Source of the DNA: Euonymus europaeus
Taxonomy: Eukaryota; Streptophyta; Magnoliopsida; Celastrales; Celastraceae
DNA length: 64,000 nucleotides
Reading direction: 5' to 3'
NCBI GenBank assembly: GCA_963580455.1
Contig: OY756970.1
Span: 868,001-932,000 of the forward strand
This document shows, piece after piece, positions 9,850-23,856 of this stretch (its first letter is position 1; each line of letters opens with the position of its first letter). The translations under genes were made by a program, and so were the position numbers. Below the pieces are notes generated by a model. The model did no database searches. It had not been told where the DNA came from and worked only from the letters and a program-made list of their open reading frames with translations.

Positions 9850-11233
9850 AGGTGAAATGAGACCTACAAGCCACGAGTTCTGAAATCAAAATCCGAAATG
9901 CCAGAATTGTAGAGCTCGAAAAGTAGTGTAAAATCAAGCTAAAAATCACCCAATTCAGAACTCGGAGTCAACGGATATTCATAAAACCGTTTAAGTAAAG
10001 AAACCACATTTGGCGCCTAACTAGGTGAAACGAGACCTACAAGCCACGAGTTCTGAAATCAAAATCCCAAATACCAGGATTGTAGATCTCGAAAAGTAGT
10101 GTGAAATCAAGCTAAAAATCACCGAATTCAGAACTCGGAGTCAACGGATATTCATAAAACCGTTTACGTAAAGAAACCACATTTCGCGCCTAACTAGGTG
10201 AAACGAGAACTACTAGCCACGAGTTCTGAAATCAAAGTCCGAAACTCCAGGATTGTAGAGCTCGAAATGTAGCATGAAATCAAGCAAAAAATCACCGAAT
10301 TCAGAACTCGGAGTCAACGGATATTCATATAACCGTTTACGTAAAGAAACCACATTTCGCGCCTAACTAGGTGAAACGAGGCCTACTAGCCACGAGTTCT
10401 GAAATAAAAATCCGAAATGCCAGGATTGTAGAGCTCGAAAAGTAGTGTGAAATCAAGCTAAAAATCACCGAATTCAAAACTCGGAGTCAACGGATATTAA
10501 TAAAATCGTTTACGTAAAGAAACCACATTTTGCGCCCAACTAGGTGAAACGAGACCTACAAGCCACGAGTTCTGAAATCAAAATCCGTAACGCCAGGATT
10601 TTAGATCTCAAAAAGTAGTGTGAAATCAAGCTAAAAATCATTGAATTCAGAACTCAGAGTCAACGGATATTCATAAAACCGTTTACGTAAAGACACCACA
10701 TTTCGCGCCTAACTAGGTGAAACGAGACCTACTAGCCACGAGTTCTGAAATCAAAATCCGAAATGCCAGGATTTTAGATCTCCAAAAGTAGTGTGAAATC
10801 AAGCTAAAAATCACCGAATTCAGAACTCGGAGTCAACGGATATTCATAAAACCGTTTACGTAAAGAAACCACATTTCGCGCCTAACTAGGTGAAACGAGA
10901 CCTACTAGCCACGAGTTCTGAAATCAAAATCCAAAACGCCAGGATTGTAGAGCTCGAAAAGTAGTGTGAAATCAAGCTAAAAATCACCGAATTCAGAGCT
11001 CGGAGTCAACGGATATTCATAAATCCGTTTACGTAAAGAAACCACATTTCGCGCCTAATTAGGTGAAACGAGACCTACTAGCCACGAGTTCTGAAATCAA
11101 AATCCGAAATGCCAGGATTTTAGATCTCCAAAAGTAGTGTGAAATCAAGCTAAAAATTACCGAATTCAGAACTCGGAGTCAACGGATATTCATAAAACCG
11201 TTTACGTAAAGAAACCACATTTCGCGCCTAATT

Positions 11234-12098
11234 AGGTGAAACGAGACCTACTAGCCACGAGTTCTGAAATCAGAATCCGAAACTTTAGGATTGTAGAGCT
11301 CGAAAAGTAGTGTGAAATCAAGCGAAAAATCACCGAATTCAGAACTCGGAGTCAACGGATATTCATAAAACCGTTGTCGTAAAGAAACCACATTTCGCGC
11401 CTAACTAAGTGAAACGAGACCTACTAGCCACGAGTTCTGAAATCAAAATCCGAAATATCAGGATTGTAGAGCTCGCAAAGTAGTGTGAAATCAAGCTAAA
11501 AATCACCGAATTCAGAACTCAGAGTCAACGGATATTCATAAAATCGTTTACGTAAAGAAACCACATTTCGCGGCTAACTAGGTGAAACGAGACCTACTAG
11601 CCACGAGTTCTGAAATCAAAATCCGAAACTCTAGGATTGTAGAGCTCGAAAAGTAGTGTGAAATCAAGCTAAAAATCACCCAATTCAGAACTCGGAGTCA
11701 ACGGATATTCATAAAACCGTTTAAGTAAAGAAACCACATTTGGCGCCTAACTAGGTGAAACGAGACCTACAAGCCACGAGTTCTTAAATCAAAATCCCAA
11801 ATACCAGAATTGTAGATCTCGAAAAGTAGTTTGAAATCAAGCTAAAAATCACCGAATTCAGAACTCGGAGTCAACGAATATTCATAAAACCGTTTACGTA
11901 AAGAAACCACATTTCGCGCCTAACTAGGTGAAACGAGACCTACTAGCCACGAGTTGTGAAATCAAAGTCCGAAACTCCAGGATTGTAGAGCTCGAAATGT
12001 AGTGTGAAATCATGCAAAAAATCACCGAATTCAGAACTCGGAGTCAATAGATATTCATAAAACCGTTTACGTAAAGAAACCACATTTCGCGCCTAACT
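11234..12098 (+). repeat. Five-monomer block with distant copies at 17629, 20743 and 24376
   Basis: The order AATCAGAATCC/ACTTTAGG with the GTTGTCG palindrome variant; TAAGTG start with ATATCAGG and CAGAGTC; CTC(T/C)AGG with CACCCAATTC; TTCTTAAATC/CCCAAATACC; AAAGTCC or AAAGCCC with CGAAATGTAG and ATGCAAAAAATC recurs as the opening of the 18-mer HOR. The offset to 17629 is 6395 bp, or 37 monomers minus the 6 bp lost in three 2-bp deletions. Confidence 0.8.
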
Positions 12099-12963
12099 AG
12101 GTGAAACGAGACTTACTAGCTACGAGTTCTGAAATCAAAATATGAAATATCAGGATTGTAGAGCTCGCAAAGTAGTGTGAAATCAAGCTAAAAATCATCG
12201 AATTCAGAACTCGGAGTCAACGGATATTCATAAAATCGTTTACGTAAAGAAACCACATTTTGCGGCTAACTAGGTGAAACGAGACCTACTAGCCACAAGT
12301 TCTGAAATCAAAATCCGAAACTCCAGCATTGTAGAGCTCGAAAAGTAGTGTGAAATCAAGCTAAAAATCACCGAATTCAGAACTCGGAGTCAACGGATAT
12401 TCATAAAACCGTTTACGTAAATAAACCACATTTCGCCACTAACAAGGTGAAACGAGACCTACCAGCCACGAGTTCTGAAATCAAAATCCGAAACTCCAGG
12501 ATTGTAGAGCTCGAAAATTAGTGTGAAATCAAGCTAAAAATCACCCAATTCAAAACTCGGAGTCAACGGATATTCATAAAACCGTTTACGTAAAGAAACC
12601 ACTTTTCGCGCCTAACTAGGTGAAACGAGACCTACAAGCCACGAGTTCTGAAATCAAAATCCGAAAGACCAGGATTGTAGAGCTCAAAAAGTAGTGTGAA
12701 ATCAAGCTAAAAATCACCGAATTCAGAACTCGGAGTCAACGGATATTCATAAAACCGTTTACGTAAAGAAACCACATTTCGCGGCTAACTAGGTGAAACG
12801 AGACCTACTAGCCACGAGTTCCGAAATCAAAATCCGAAACTTGAGGATTGTAGAGCTCGAAAAGTAATTTGAAATCAAGCTAAAAATCACCGAATTCAGA
12901 ACTCGGAGTCAACAGATATTCATGAAACCGTTTACGTAAAGAAACCACATTTCGCGCCTAACT

Positions 12964-13309
12964 AGGTGAAACGAGACCTACTAGCCACGAGTTCTGAAAT
13001 CAAAATCCGAAATGCCAGGATTTTAGATCTCCAAAAGTAGTGTGAAATCAAGCTAAAAATCACCGAATTCAGAACTCGGAGTCAACGGACATTCATAAAA
13101 CCGTTTACGTAAAGAAACCACATTTCGCGCCTAACTAGGTGAAACGAGACCTACTAGCCACGAGTTCTGAAATCAAAATCCGAAATGCCAGGATTTTAGA
13201 TCTCCAAAAGTAGTGTGAAATCAAGCTAAAAATCACCGAATTCAGAACTCGGAGTCAACGGACATTCATAAAACCGTTTACGTAAAGAAACCACATTTCG
13301 CGCCTAACT
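12964..13309 (+). repeat. Tandem pair of apparently identical monomers
   Basis: 12964-13136 and 13137-13309 both have ATGCCAGG, TTTTAGATCTCCAAAAG and the rare CGGACATTC mark, and read the same throughout by eye. A direct monomer duplication is the simplest explanation. The type recurs at 14346 and 16247 as a member of the 7-mer. Confidence 0.85.
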
Positions 13310-13482
13310 AGGTGAAACGAGACCTACAAGCCACGAGTTCTGAAATCAAAATCCGAAACTCCAGGATTTTAGATCTCGAAAATTAGTGTGAAATCAAGCT
13401 AAAAATCACCGAATTCAGAACTCGGAGTCAACGGATATTCATAAAACCGTTTACGTAAAGTAACCACATTTCGCGCCTAACT

Positions 13483-13653
13483 AGATGAAACGAGACCTAA
13501 GCCACGAGTTCTGAAATCAAAATCCGAAATGCCATGATTGTAGAGCTCGAAAAGTAGTGTAAAATCAAGCTAAAAATCACCGAATTCAGAACCCGGAGTC
13601 AACGGATATTCATAAAACCGTTTACGTAAAGTAACCACATTTCGCGCCCAACT
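13483..13653 (+). repeat. 171-bp monomer with 2-bp deletion (lineage marker)
   Basis: GACCTAAGCC replaces GACCTACAAGCC. The same 2-bp loss appears at 14692-14862 and 16593-16763, spaced 1209 and 1901 bp, so the three are copies of one event. Confidence 0.92.
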
Positions 13654-13826
13654 AGGTGAAACGAGACCTACAAGCCACGAGTTCTGAAATCAAAATCCGT
13701 AACGGCAGGATTTTAGATCTCAAAAAGTAGTGTGAAATCAAGCTAAAAATCATTGAATTCAGAACTCGGAGTCAACGGATATTCATAAAACTGTTTACGT
13801 AAAGAAACCACATTACGCGGCTAACT

Positions 13827-15727
13827 AGGTGAAACGAGACCTACTAGCCACGAGTTCTGAAATCAAAATCCGAAACTCCAGGATTGTAGAGCTCGAAAAG
13901 TAGTGTGAAATCAAGCTAAAAATCATCGAATTCAGAACTCGGAGTCAACGGATATTCATAAAATCGTTTACGTAAAGAAACCACATTTCGCGGCTAACTA
14001 GGTGAAACGAGACCTACTAGACACGAGTTCTGAAATCAAAATCCGACAATCCAGGATTGTAGAGCTCGAAAAGTAGTGTGAAATCAAGCTAAAAATCACC
14101 GAATTCAGAACTCGGAGTCAACGAATATTCATAAAACCGTTTACGTAAAGAAATCACATTTCGCGCCTAACTATGTGAAACGAGACCTACTAGGCACGAG
14201 TTCTGAAATCAAAATCCGAAACGCCAGGATTCTAGAGCTCGAAAAGTAGTGTGAAATCAAGCTAAAAATCACCGAATTCAGAGCTCGGAGTCAACGGATA
14301 TTCATAAATCCGTTTACGTAAAGAAACCACATTTCGCGCCTAATTAGGTGAAACGAGACCTACTAGCCACGAGTTCTGAAATCAAAATCCGAAATGCCAG
14401 GATTTTAGATCTCCAAAAGTAGTGTGAAATCAAGCTAAAAATCACCGAATTCAGAACTCGGAGTCAACGGACATTCATAAAACCGTTTACGTAAAGAAAC
14501 CACATTTCGCGCCTAACTAGGTGAAACGAGACCTACAAGCCACGAGTTCTGAAATCAAAATCCGAAACTCCAGGATTTTAGATCTCGAAAATTAGTGTGA
14601 AATCAAGCTAAAAATCACCGAATTCAGAACTCGGAGTCAACGGATATTCATAAAACCGTTTACGTAAAGTAACCACATTTCGCGCCTAACTAGATGAAAC
14701 GAGACCTAAGCCACGAGTTCTGAAATCAAAATCCGAAATGCCATGATTGTAGAGCTCGAAAAGTAGTGTAAAATCAAGCTAAAAATCACCGAATTCAGAA
14801 CCCGGAGTCAACGGATATTCATAAAACCGTTTACGTAAAGTAACCACATTTCGCGCCCAACTAGGTGAAACGAGACCTACAAGCCACGAGTTCTGAAATC
14901 AAAATCCGTAACGGCAGGATTTTAGATCTCAAAAAGTAGTGTGAAATCAAGCTAAAAATCATTGAATTCAGAACTCGGAGTCAACGGATATTCATAAAAC
15001 TGTTTACGTAAAGAAACCACATTACGCGGCTAACTAGGTGAAACGAGACCTACTAGCCACGAGTTCTGAAATCAAAATCCGAAACTCCAGGATTGTAGAG
15101 CTCGAAAATTAGTGTGAAATCAAGCTAAAAATCATCGAATTCAGAACTCGGAGTCAACGGATATTCATAAAATCGTTTACGTAAAGAAACCACATTTCGC
15201 GGCTAACTAGGTGAAACGAGACCTACTAGACACGAGTTCTGAAATCAAAATCCGACAATCCAGGATTGTAGAGCTCGAAAAGTAGTGTGAAATCAAGCTA
15301 AAAATCACCGAATTCAGAACTCGGAGTCAACGAATATTCATAAAACCGTTTACGTAAAGAAATCACATTTCGCGCCTAACTATGTGAAACGAGACCTACT
15401 AGGCACGAGTTCTGAAATCAAAATCCGAAACGCCAGGATTCTAGAGCTCGAAAAGTAGTGTGAAATCAAGCTAAAAATCACCAAATTCAGAGCTCGGAGT
15501 CAACGGATATTCATAAATCCGTTTACGTAAAGAAACCACATTTCGCGCCTAATTAGGTGAAACGAGACCTACTAGCCACGAGTTCTGAAATCAAAATCCG
15601 AAATGCCAGGATTTTAGATCTCCAAAATTAGTGTGAAATCAAGCTAAAAATTACCGAATTCAGAACTCGTAGTCAACGGATATTCATAAAACCGTTTACG
15701 TAAAGAAACCACATTTCGCGCCTAATT
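13827..15727 (+). repeat. 11-mer HOR, copy 1 (1901 bp; 7+4 structure)
   Basis: Seven monomers (13827-15035, 1209 bp) followed by a partial repeat of the first four (15036-15727). The order is CTCCAGG/ATCATCG; TAGACACGAG/GACAATCC; TATGTG/AGGCACGAG with ATTCTAGAGC; TAATTAGG/ATGCC with TCCAAAA; CAAGCC/CTCC with AAAATTAG; TAGATG with the shortened ACCTAAGCC and ATGCCATG; CCCAACTAGG/GTAACGGC. The last three monomers of a further copy precede it at 13310-13826. Confidence 0.9.
14692..14862 (+). repeat. 171-bp monomer, second copy of the GACCTAAGCC deletion
   Basis: Same 2-bp deletion and the same neighbours as the monomer at 13483, exactly 1209 bp downstream (six monomers of 173 plus one of 171). 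Confidence 0.92.
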
Positions 15728-17628
15728 AGGTGAAACGAGACCTACTAGCCACGAGTTCTGAAATCAGAATCCGAAACTCCAGGATTGTAGAGCTCGAAAA
15801 GTAGTGTGAAATCAAGCTAAAAATCATCGAATTCAGAACTCGGAGTCAACGGATATTCATAAAATCGTTTACGTAAAGAAACCACATTTCGCGGCTAACT
15901 AGGTGAAACGAGACCTACTAGACACGAGTTCTGAAATCAAAATCCGACAATCCAGGATTGTAGAGCTCGAAAAGTAGTGTGAAATCAAGCTAAAAATCAC
16001 CGAATTCAGAACTCGGAGTCAACGAATATTCATAAAACCGTTTACGTAAAGAAATCACATTTCGCGCCTAACTATGTGAAACGAGACCTACTAGGCACGA
16101 GTTCTGAAATCAAAATCCGAAACGCCAGGATTCTAGAGCTCGAAAAGTAGTGTGAAATCAAGCTAAAAATCACCGAATTCAGAGCTCGGAGTCAACGGAT
16201 ATTCATAAATCCGTTTACGTAAAGAAACCACATTTCGCGCCTAATTAGGTGAAACGAGACCTACTAGCCACGAGTTCTGAAATCAAAATCCGAAATGCCA
16301 GGATTTTAGATCTCCAAAAGTAGTGTGAAATCAAGCTAAAAATCACCGAATTCAGAACTCGGAGTCAACGGACATTCATAAAACCGTTTACGTAAAGAAA
16401 CCACATTTCGCGCCTAACTAGGTGAAACGAGACCTACAAGCCACGAGTTCTGAAATCAAAATCCGAAACTCCAGGATTTTAGATCTCGAAAATTAGTGTG
16501 AAATCAAGCTAAAAATCACCGAATTCAGAACTCGGAGTCAACGGATATTCATAAAACCGTTTACGTAAAGTAACCACATTTCGCGCCTAACTAGATGAAA
16601 CGAGACCTAAGCCACGAGTTCTGAAATCAAAATCCGAAATGCCATGATTGTAGAGCTCGAAAAGTAGTGTAAAATCAAGCTAAAAATCACCGAATTCAGA
16701 ACCCGGAGTCAACGGATATTCATAAAACCGTTTACGTAAAGTAACCACATTTCGCGCCCAACTAGGTGAAACGAGACCTACAAGCCACGAGTTCTGAAAT
16801 CAAAATCCGTAACGGCAGGATTTTAGATCTCAAAAAGTAGTGTGAAATCAAGCTAAAAATCATTGAATTCAGAACTCGGAGTCAACGGATATTCATAAAA
16901 CTGTTTACGTAAAGAAACCACATTACGCGGCTAACTAGGTGAAACGAGACCTACTAGCCACGAGTTCTGAAATCAAAATCCGAAACTCCAGGATTGTAGA
17001 GCTCGAAAAGTAGTGTGAAATCAAGCTAAAAATCATCGAATTCAGAACTCGGAGTCAACGGATATTCATAAAATCGTTTACGTAAAGAAACCACATTTCG
17101 CGGCTAACTAGGTGAAACGAGACCTACTAGACACGAGTTCTGAAATCAAAATCCGACAATCCAGGATTGTAGAGCTCGAAAAGTAGTGTGAAATCAAGCT
17201 AAAAATCACCGAATTCAGAACTCGGAGTCAACGAATATTCATAAAACCGTTTACGTAAAGAAATCACATTTCGCGCCTAACTATGTGAAACGAGACCTAC
17301 TAGGCACGAGTTCTGAAATCAAAATCCGAAACGCCAGGATTCTAGAGCTCGAAAAGTAGTGTGAAATCAAGCTAAAAATCACCAAATTCAGAGCTCGGAG
17401 TCAACGGATATTCATAAATCCGTTTACGTAAAGAAACCACATTTCGCGCCTAATTAGGTGAAACGAGACCTACTAGCCACGAGTTCTGAAATCAAAATCC
17501 GAAATGCCAGGATTTTAGATCTCCAAAATTAGTGTGAAATCAAGCTAAAAATTACCGAATTCAGAACTCGTAGTCAACGGATATTCATAAAACCGTTTAC
17601 GTAAAGAAACCACATTTCGCGCCTAATT
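15728..17628 (+). repeat. 11-mer HOR, copy 2 (1901 bp; 7+4 structure)
   Basis: Repeats the layout of 13827-15727: a 7-mer at 15728-16936 and four further monomers at 16937-17628. Its first monomer (15728-15900) is a hybrid whose front half has the AATCAGAATCC mark of another type and whose back half matches the first monomer of copy 1. The rare CTCGTAGTC mark closes both copies (near 15668 and 17570). Confidence 0.9.
16593..16763 (+). repeat. 171-bp monomer, third copy of the GACCTAAGCC deletion
   Basis: Same 2-bp deletion as the monomer at 14692, 1901 bp downstream, which fixes the 11-mer period. Confidence 0.92.
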
Positions 17629-20600
17629 AGGTGAAACGAGACCTACTAGCCACGAGTTCTGAAATCAGAATCCGAAACTTTAGGATTGTAGAGCTCGTAA
17701 AGTAGTGTGAAATCAAGCGAAAAATCACCGAATTCAGAACTCGGAGTCAACAGATATTCATAAAACCGTTGTCGTAAAGAAACCACATTTCGCGCCTAAC
17801 TAAGTGAAACGAGACCTACTAGCAACGAGTTCTAAAATAAAAATCCGAAATATCAGGATTGTAGAGCTCGCAAAGTAGTGTGAAATCAAGCTAAAAATCA
17901 CCGAATTCAGAACTCAGAGTCAACGGATATTCATAAAATCGTTTACGTAAAGAAACCACATTTCGCGGCTAACTAGGTGAAACGAGACCTACTAGCCACG
18001 AGTTCTGAAATCAAAATCCGAAACTCCAGGATTGTAGAGCTCGAAAAGTAGTGTGAAATCAAGCTAAAAATCACCCAATTCAGAACTCGGAGTCAACGGA
18101 TATTCATAAAACCGTTTAAGTAAAGAAACCACATTTGGCGCCTAACTAGGTGAAACGAGACCTACAAGCCACGAGTTCTTAAATCAAAATCCCAAATACC
18201 AGGATTGTAGATCTCGAAAAGTAGTTTGAAATCAAGCTAAAAATCACCGAATTCAGAACTCGGAGTCAACGAATATTCACAAAACCGTTTACGTAAAGAA
18301 ACCACATTTCGCGCCTAACTAGGTGAAACGAGACCTACTAGCCACGAGTTCTGAAATCAAAGTCCGAAACTCCAGGATTGTAGAGCTCGAAATGTAGTGT
18401 GAAATCATGCAAAAAATCACCGAATTCAGAACTCGGAGTCAACGGATATTCATATAACCGTTTACGTAAAAAAACCACATTTCGCGCCTAACTAGGTGAA
18501 ACGAGACCTACTAGCCACGAGTTCTAAAATAAAAATCCGAAGTGCTAGGATTGTAGAGCTCGAAAAGTAGTGTGAAATCAAGCTAAAAATCACCGAATTC
18601 AGAACTCGGAGTCAAGGGATATTAATAAAATCGTTTACGTAAAGAAACCACATTTTGCGCCTAACTAGGTGAAACGAGACCTACAAGCCACGAGTTCTGA
18701 AATCAAAATCCGTAACGCCAGGATTTTAGATCTCAAAAAGTATTGTGAAATCAGGCTAAAAATCATTGAATTCAGAACTCGGAGTCAACGGATATTCATA
18801 AAACCGTTTACGTAAAGAAACCACAATTCGCGCCTAACTAGGTGAAACGAGACCTAAAAGCCACGAGTTCTGAAATCAAAATCCGAAACGCCAGGATTTT
18901 AGATCTCGAAAATTAGTGTGAAATCAAGCTAAAAATCACAGAATTCAGAACTCGGAGTCAACGGATATTCATAAAACCGTTTACGTAAAGAAACCACATT
19001 TCACGCCTAACTAGGTGAAACGAGACCTACAAGCCACGAGTTCTGAAATCAAAATCCGAAACACCAGGATTTTAGATCTCGAAAATTAGTGTGAAATCAA
19101 GCTAAAAATCACCGAATTCAGAACTCGGAGTCAACGGATATTCATAAAACCGTTTACGTAAAGAAACCACATTTCGCGGCTAACTAGGTGAAACGAGACC
19201 TACTAGCCACGAGTTCTGAAATCAAAATCTGAAAATCCAGGATTGTAGAGCTCGAAAAGTAGTGTGAAATCAAGCACAAAATCACCCAATTCAGAACTCG
19301 GAGTCAACGGATATTCATAAAACCGTTTAAGTAAAGAAACCACATTTGGCGCCTAACTAGGAGAAACGACACCTACAAGCCACGAGTTCTGAAATCAAAA
19401 TCCCAAATACCAGGATTGTAGATCTCGAAAAGTAGTGTGAAATCAAGCTAAAAATCACCGAATTCAGAACTCGGAGTCAACGGATATTCATAAAACCGTT
19501 TACGTAAAGAAACCACATTTCGCGCCTAACTAGGTGAAACGAGAACTACTATCCACGAGTTCTGAAATCAAAGTCCGAAACTCCAGGATTGTAGAACTCG
19601 AAATGTAGTGTGAAATCAAGCAAAAAATCACCGAATTCAGAACTCGGAGTCAACGGATATTCATATAACCGTTTACGTAAAGAAACCACATTTCGCTCCT
19701 AACTAGGTGAAACGAGGCCTACTAGCCATGAGTTCTGAAATAAAAATCCGAAATGCCAGGATTGTAGAGCTCGAAAAGTAGTGTGAAATCAAGCTAAAAA
19801 TCACCGAATTCAAAACTCGGAGTCAACGGATATTAATAAAATCGTTTACGTAAAGAAACCACATTTTGCGCCCAACTAGGTGAAACGAGACCTACAAGCC
19901 ACGAGTTCTGAAATCAAAATCCGTAACGCCAGGATTTTAGATCTCAAAAAGTAGTTTGAAATCAGGCTAAAAATCATTGAATTCAGAACTCGGAGTCAAC
20001 GGATATTCATAAAACCGTTTACGTAAAGAAACCACATTTTGCGCCTAACTAGGTGAAACGAGACCTACTAGCCACGATTTCTGAAATCAAAATCCAAAAT
20101 TCCAGGATTGTAGAGCTCGAAAAGTAGTGTGAAATCAAGCTAAAAATCCCCGAATTCAGAACTCGGAGTCAACGGATATTCATAAAACCGTTTACGTAAA
20201 GAAACCACATTTCGCGCCTAATTAGGTGAAACAAGACCTATTAGCCACGAGTTCTGAAATCAAAATCCGACAATCCAGGATTGTAGAGCTCGAAAAGTAG
20301 TGTGAAATCGAGCTAAAAATCACCGAATTCAGAACTCGGAGTCAACGAATATTCATAAAACCGTTTACGTAAAGAAATCACATTTCGCGCCTAACTATGT
20401 GAAACGAGACCTACTAGGCACGAGTTCTGAAATCAAAATCCGAAACGCCAGGATTGTAGAGCTCGAAAAGTAGTGTGAAATCAAGCTAAAAATCACCGAA
20501 TTCAGAGCTCGGAGTCAACGGATATTCATAAATCCGTTTACGTAAAGAAACCACATTTCGCGCCTAATTAGGTGAAACGAGACCTACTAGCCACGAGTTC

Positions 20601-20742
20601 TGAAATCAAAATCCGAAATGCCAGGATTTTAGATCTCCAAAATTAGTGTGAAATCAAGCTAAAAATTATCGAATTCAGAACTCGGAGTCAACGGATATTC
20701 ATAAAACCGTTTACGTAAAGAAACCACATTTCGCGCCTAATT
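17629..20742 (+). repeat. 18-mer HOR, copy 1 (3114 bp)
   Basis: Eighteen monomers of exactly 173 bp. Tracer variants, in order: AATCAGAATCC with GTTGTCG; ATATCAGG with CAGAGTC; CTCC with CACCCAATTC; TTCTTAAATC; ATGCAAAAAATC; GAAGTGCTAGG with AAGGGATATT; GTAACGCC with AGTATTGTG; CCTAAAAGCC; AAACACC; TCTGAAAATCC; CGACACC/CCCAAATACC; GAGAACT; CGAGGCCT; GTAACGCC with AGTAGTTTG; CCAAAATTCC with ATCCCCG; AAACAAGACC with GACAATCC; AGGCACGAG; ATGCC with TCCAAAATTAG. All recur 3114 bp later. Confidence 0.92.
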
Positions 20743-23700
20743 AGGTGAAACGAGACCTACTAGCCACGAGTTCTGAAATCAGAATCCGAAACTTTAGGAT
20801 TGTAGAGCTCGAAAAGTAGTGTGAAATCAAGCGAAAAATCACCGAATTCAGAACTCGGAGTCAACAGATATTCATAAAACCGTTGTCGTAAAGAAACCAC
20901 ATTTCGCGCCTAACTAAGTGAAACGAGACCTACTAGCCACGAGTTCTGAAATCAAAATCCGAAATATCAGGATTGTAGAGCTCGCAAAGTAGTGTGAAAT
21001 CAAGCTAAAAATCACCGAATTCAGAACTCAGAGTCAACGGATATTCATAAAATCGTTTACGTAAAGAAACCACATTTCGCGGCTAACTAGGTGAAACGAG
21101 ACCTACTAGCCACGAGTTCTGAAATCAAAATCCGAAACTCCAGGATTGTAGAGCTCGAAAAGTAGTGTGAAATCAAGCTAAAAATCACCCAATTCAGAAC
21201 TCGGAGTCAACGGATATTCATAAAACCGTTTAAGTAAAGAAACCACATTTGGCGCCTAACTAGGTGAAACGAGACCTACAAGCCACGAGTTCTTAAATCA
21301 AAATCCCAAATACCAGGATTGTAGATCTCGAAAAGTAGTTTGAAATCAAGCTAAAAATCACCGAATTCAGAACTCGGAGTCAACGAATATTCATAAAACC
21401 GTTTACGTAAAGAAACCACATTTCGCGCCTAACTAGGTGAAACGAGACCTACTAGCCACGAGTTCTGAAATCAAAGCCCGAAACTCCAGGATTGTAGAGC
21501 TCGAAATGTAGTGTGAAATCATGCAAAAAATCACCGAATTCAGAACTCGGAGTCGACGGATATTCATATAACCGTTTACGTAAAAAAACCACATTTCGCG
21601 CCTAACTAGGTGAAACGAGACCTACTAGCCACGAGTTCTAAAATAAAAATCCGAAGTGCTAGGATTGTAGAGCTCGAAAAGTAGTGTGAAATCAAGCTAA
21701 AAATCACCGAATTCAGAACTCGGAGTCAAGGGATATTAATAAAATCGTTTACGTAAAGAAACCACATTTTGCGCCTAACTAGGTGAAACGAGACCTACAA
21801 GCCACGAGTTCTGAAATCAAAATCCGTAACGCCAGGATTTTAGATCTCAAAAAGTATTGTGAAATCAGGCTAAAAATCATTGAATTCAGAACTCGGAGTC
21901 AACGGATATTCATAAAACCGTTTACGTAAAGAAACCACATTTCGCGCCTAACTAGGTGAAACGAGACCTAAAAGCCACGAGTTCTGAAATCAAAATCCGA
22001 AACGCCAGGATTTTAGATCTCGAAAATTAGTGTGAAATCAAGCTAAAAATCACAGAATTCAGAACTCGGAGTCAACGGATATTCATAAAACCGTTTACGT
22101 AAAGAAACCACATTTCACGCCTAACTAGGTGAAACGAGACCTACAAGCCACGAGTTCTGAAATCAAAATCCGAAACACCAGGATTTTAGATCTCGAAAAT
22201 TAGTGTGAAATCAAGCTAAAAATCACCGAATTCAGAACTCGGAGTCAACGGATATTCATAAAACCGTTTACGTAAAGAAACCACATTTCGCGGCTAACTA
22301 GGTGAAACGAGACCTACTAGCCACGAGTTCTGAAATCAAAATCTGAAAATCCAGGATTGTAGAGCTCGAAAAGTAGTGTGAAATCAAGCTAAAAATCACC
22401 CAATTCAGAACTCGGAGTCAACGGATATTCATAAAACCGTTTAAGTAAAGAAACCACATTTGGCGCCTAACTAGGTGAAACGACACCTACAAGCCACGAG
22501 TTCTGAAATCAAAATCCCAAATACCAGGATTGTAGATCTCGAAAAGTAGTGTGAAATCAAGCTAAAAATCACCGAATTCAGAACTCGGAGTCAACGGATA
22601 TTCATAAAACCGTTTACGTAAAGAAACCACATTTCGCGCCTAACTAGGTGAAACGAGAACTACTAGCCACGAGTTCTGAAATCAAAGTCCGAAACTCCAG
22701 GATTGTAGAACTCGAAATGTAGTGTGAAATCAAGCAAAAAATCACCGAATTCAGAACTCGGAGTCAACGGATATTCATATAACCGTTTACGTAAAGAAAC
22801 CACATTTCGCTCCTAACTAGGTGAAACGAGGCCTACTAGCCACGAGTTCTGAAATAAAAATCCGAAATGCCAGGATTGTAGAGCTCGAAAAGTAGTGTGA
22901 AATCAAGCTAAAAATCACCGAATTCAAAACTCGGAGTCAACGGATATTAATAAAATCGTTTACGTAAAGAAACCACATTTTGCGCCCAACTAGGTGAAAC
23001 GAGACCTACAAGCCACGAGTTCTGAAATCAAAATCCGTAACGCCAGGATTTTAGATCTCAAAAAGTAGTTTGAAATCAGGCTAAAAATCATTGAATTCAG
23101 AACTCGGAGTCAACGGATATTCATAAAACCGTTTACGTAAAGAAACCACATTTTGCGCCTAACTAGGTGAAACGAGACCTACTAGCCACGATTTCTGAAA
23201 TCAAAATCCAAAATTCCAGGATTGTAGAGCTCGAAAAGTAGTGTGAAATCAAGCTAAAAATCCCCGAATTCAGAACTCGGAGTCAACGGATATTCATAAA
23301 ACCGTTTACGTAAAGAAACCACATTTCGCGCCTAATTAGGTGAAACAAGACCTATTAGCCACGAGTTCTGAAATCAAAATCCGACAATCCAGGATTGTAG
23401 AGCTCGAAAAGTAGTGTGAAATCGAGCTAAAAATCACCGAATTCAGAACTCGGAGTCAACGAATATTCATAAAACCGTTTACGTAAAGAAATCACATTTC
23501 GCGCCTAACTATGTGAAACGAGACCTACTAGGCACGAGTTCTGAAATCAAAATCCGAAACGCCAGGATTGTAGAGCTCGAAAAGTAGTGTGAAATCAAGC
23601 TAAAAATCACCGAATTCAGAGCTCGGAGTCAACGGATATTCATAAATCCGTTTACGTAAAGAAACCACATTTCGCGCCTAATTAGGTGAAACGAGACCTA

Positions 23701-23856
23701 CTAGCCACGAGTTCTGAAATCAAAATCCGAAATGCCAGGATTTTAGATCTCCAAAATTAGTGTGAAATCAAGCTAAAAATTATCGAATTCAGAACTCGGA
23801 GTCAACGGATATTCATAAAACCGTTTACGTAAAGAAACCACATTTTGCGCCTAACT
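20743..23856 (+). repeat. 18-mer HOR, copy 2 (3114 bp)
   Basis: Repeats 17629-20742 in the same monomer order with few differences (for example AAAGCCC here against AAAGTCC, and GTCGACGG against GTCAACGG). The GTCG palindrome variant lies at 17771 and 20885, exactly 18 x 173 bp apart. Confidence 0.92.

Larger units (their letters stand above)
9340..10368 (+). repeat. 6-mer HOR, copy 2 (1029 bp)
   Basis: Monomer-by-monomer copy of 8303-9339, including the inherited 1-bp deletion in GAGCCTACT. It is 8 bp shorter because its third monomer carries an 8-bp deletion at 9815/9816. Small private changes (AAACACC against AAACAGC, TAGCATG against TAGCGTG) show divergence after duplication. Confidence 0.9.
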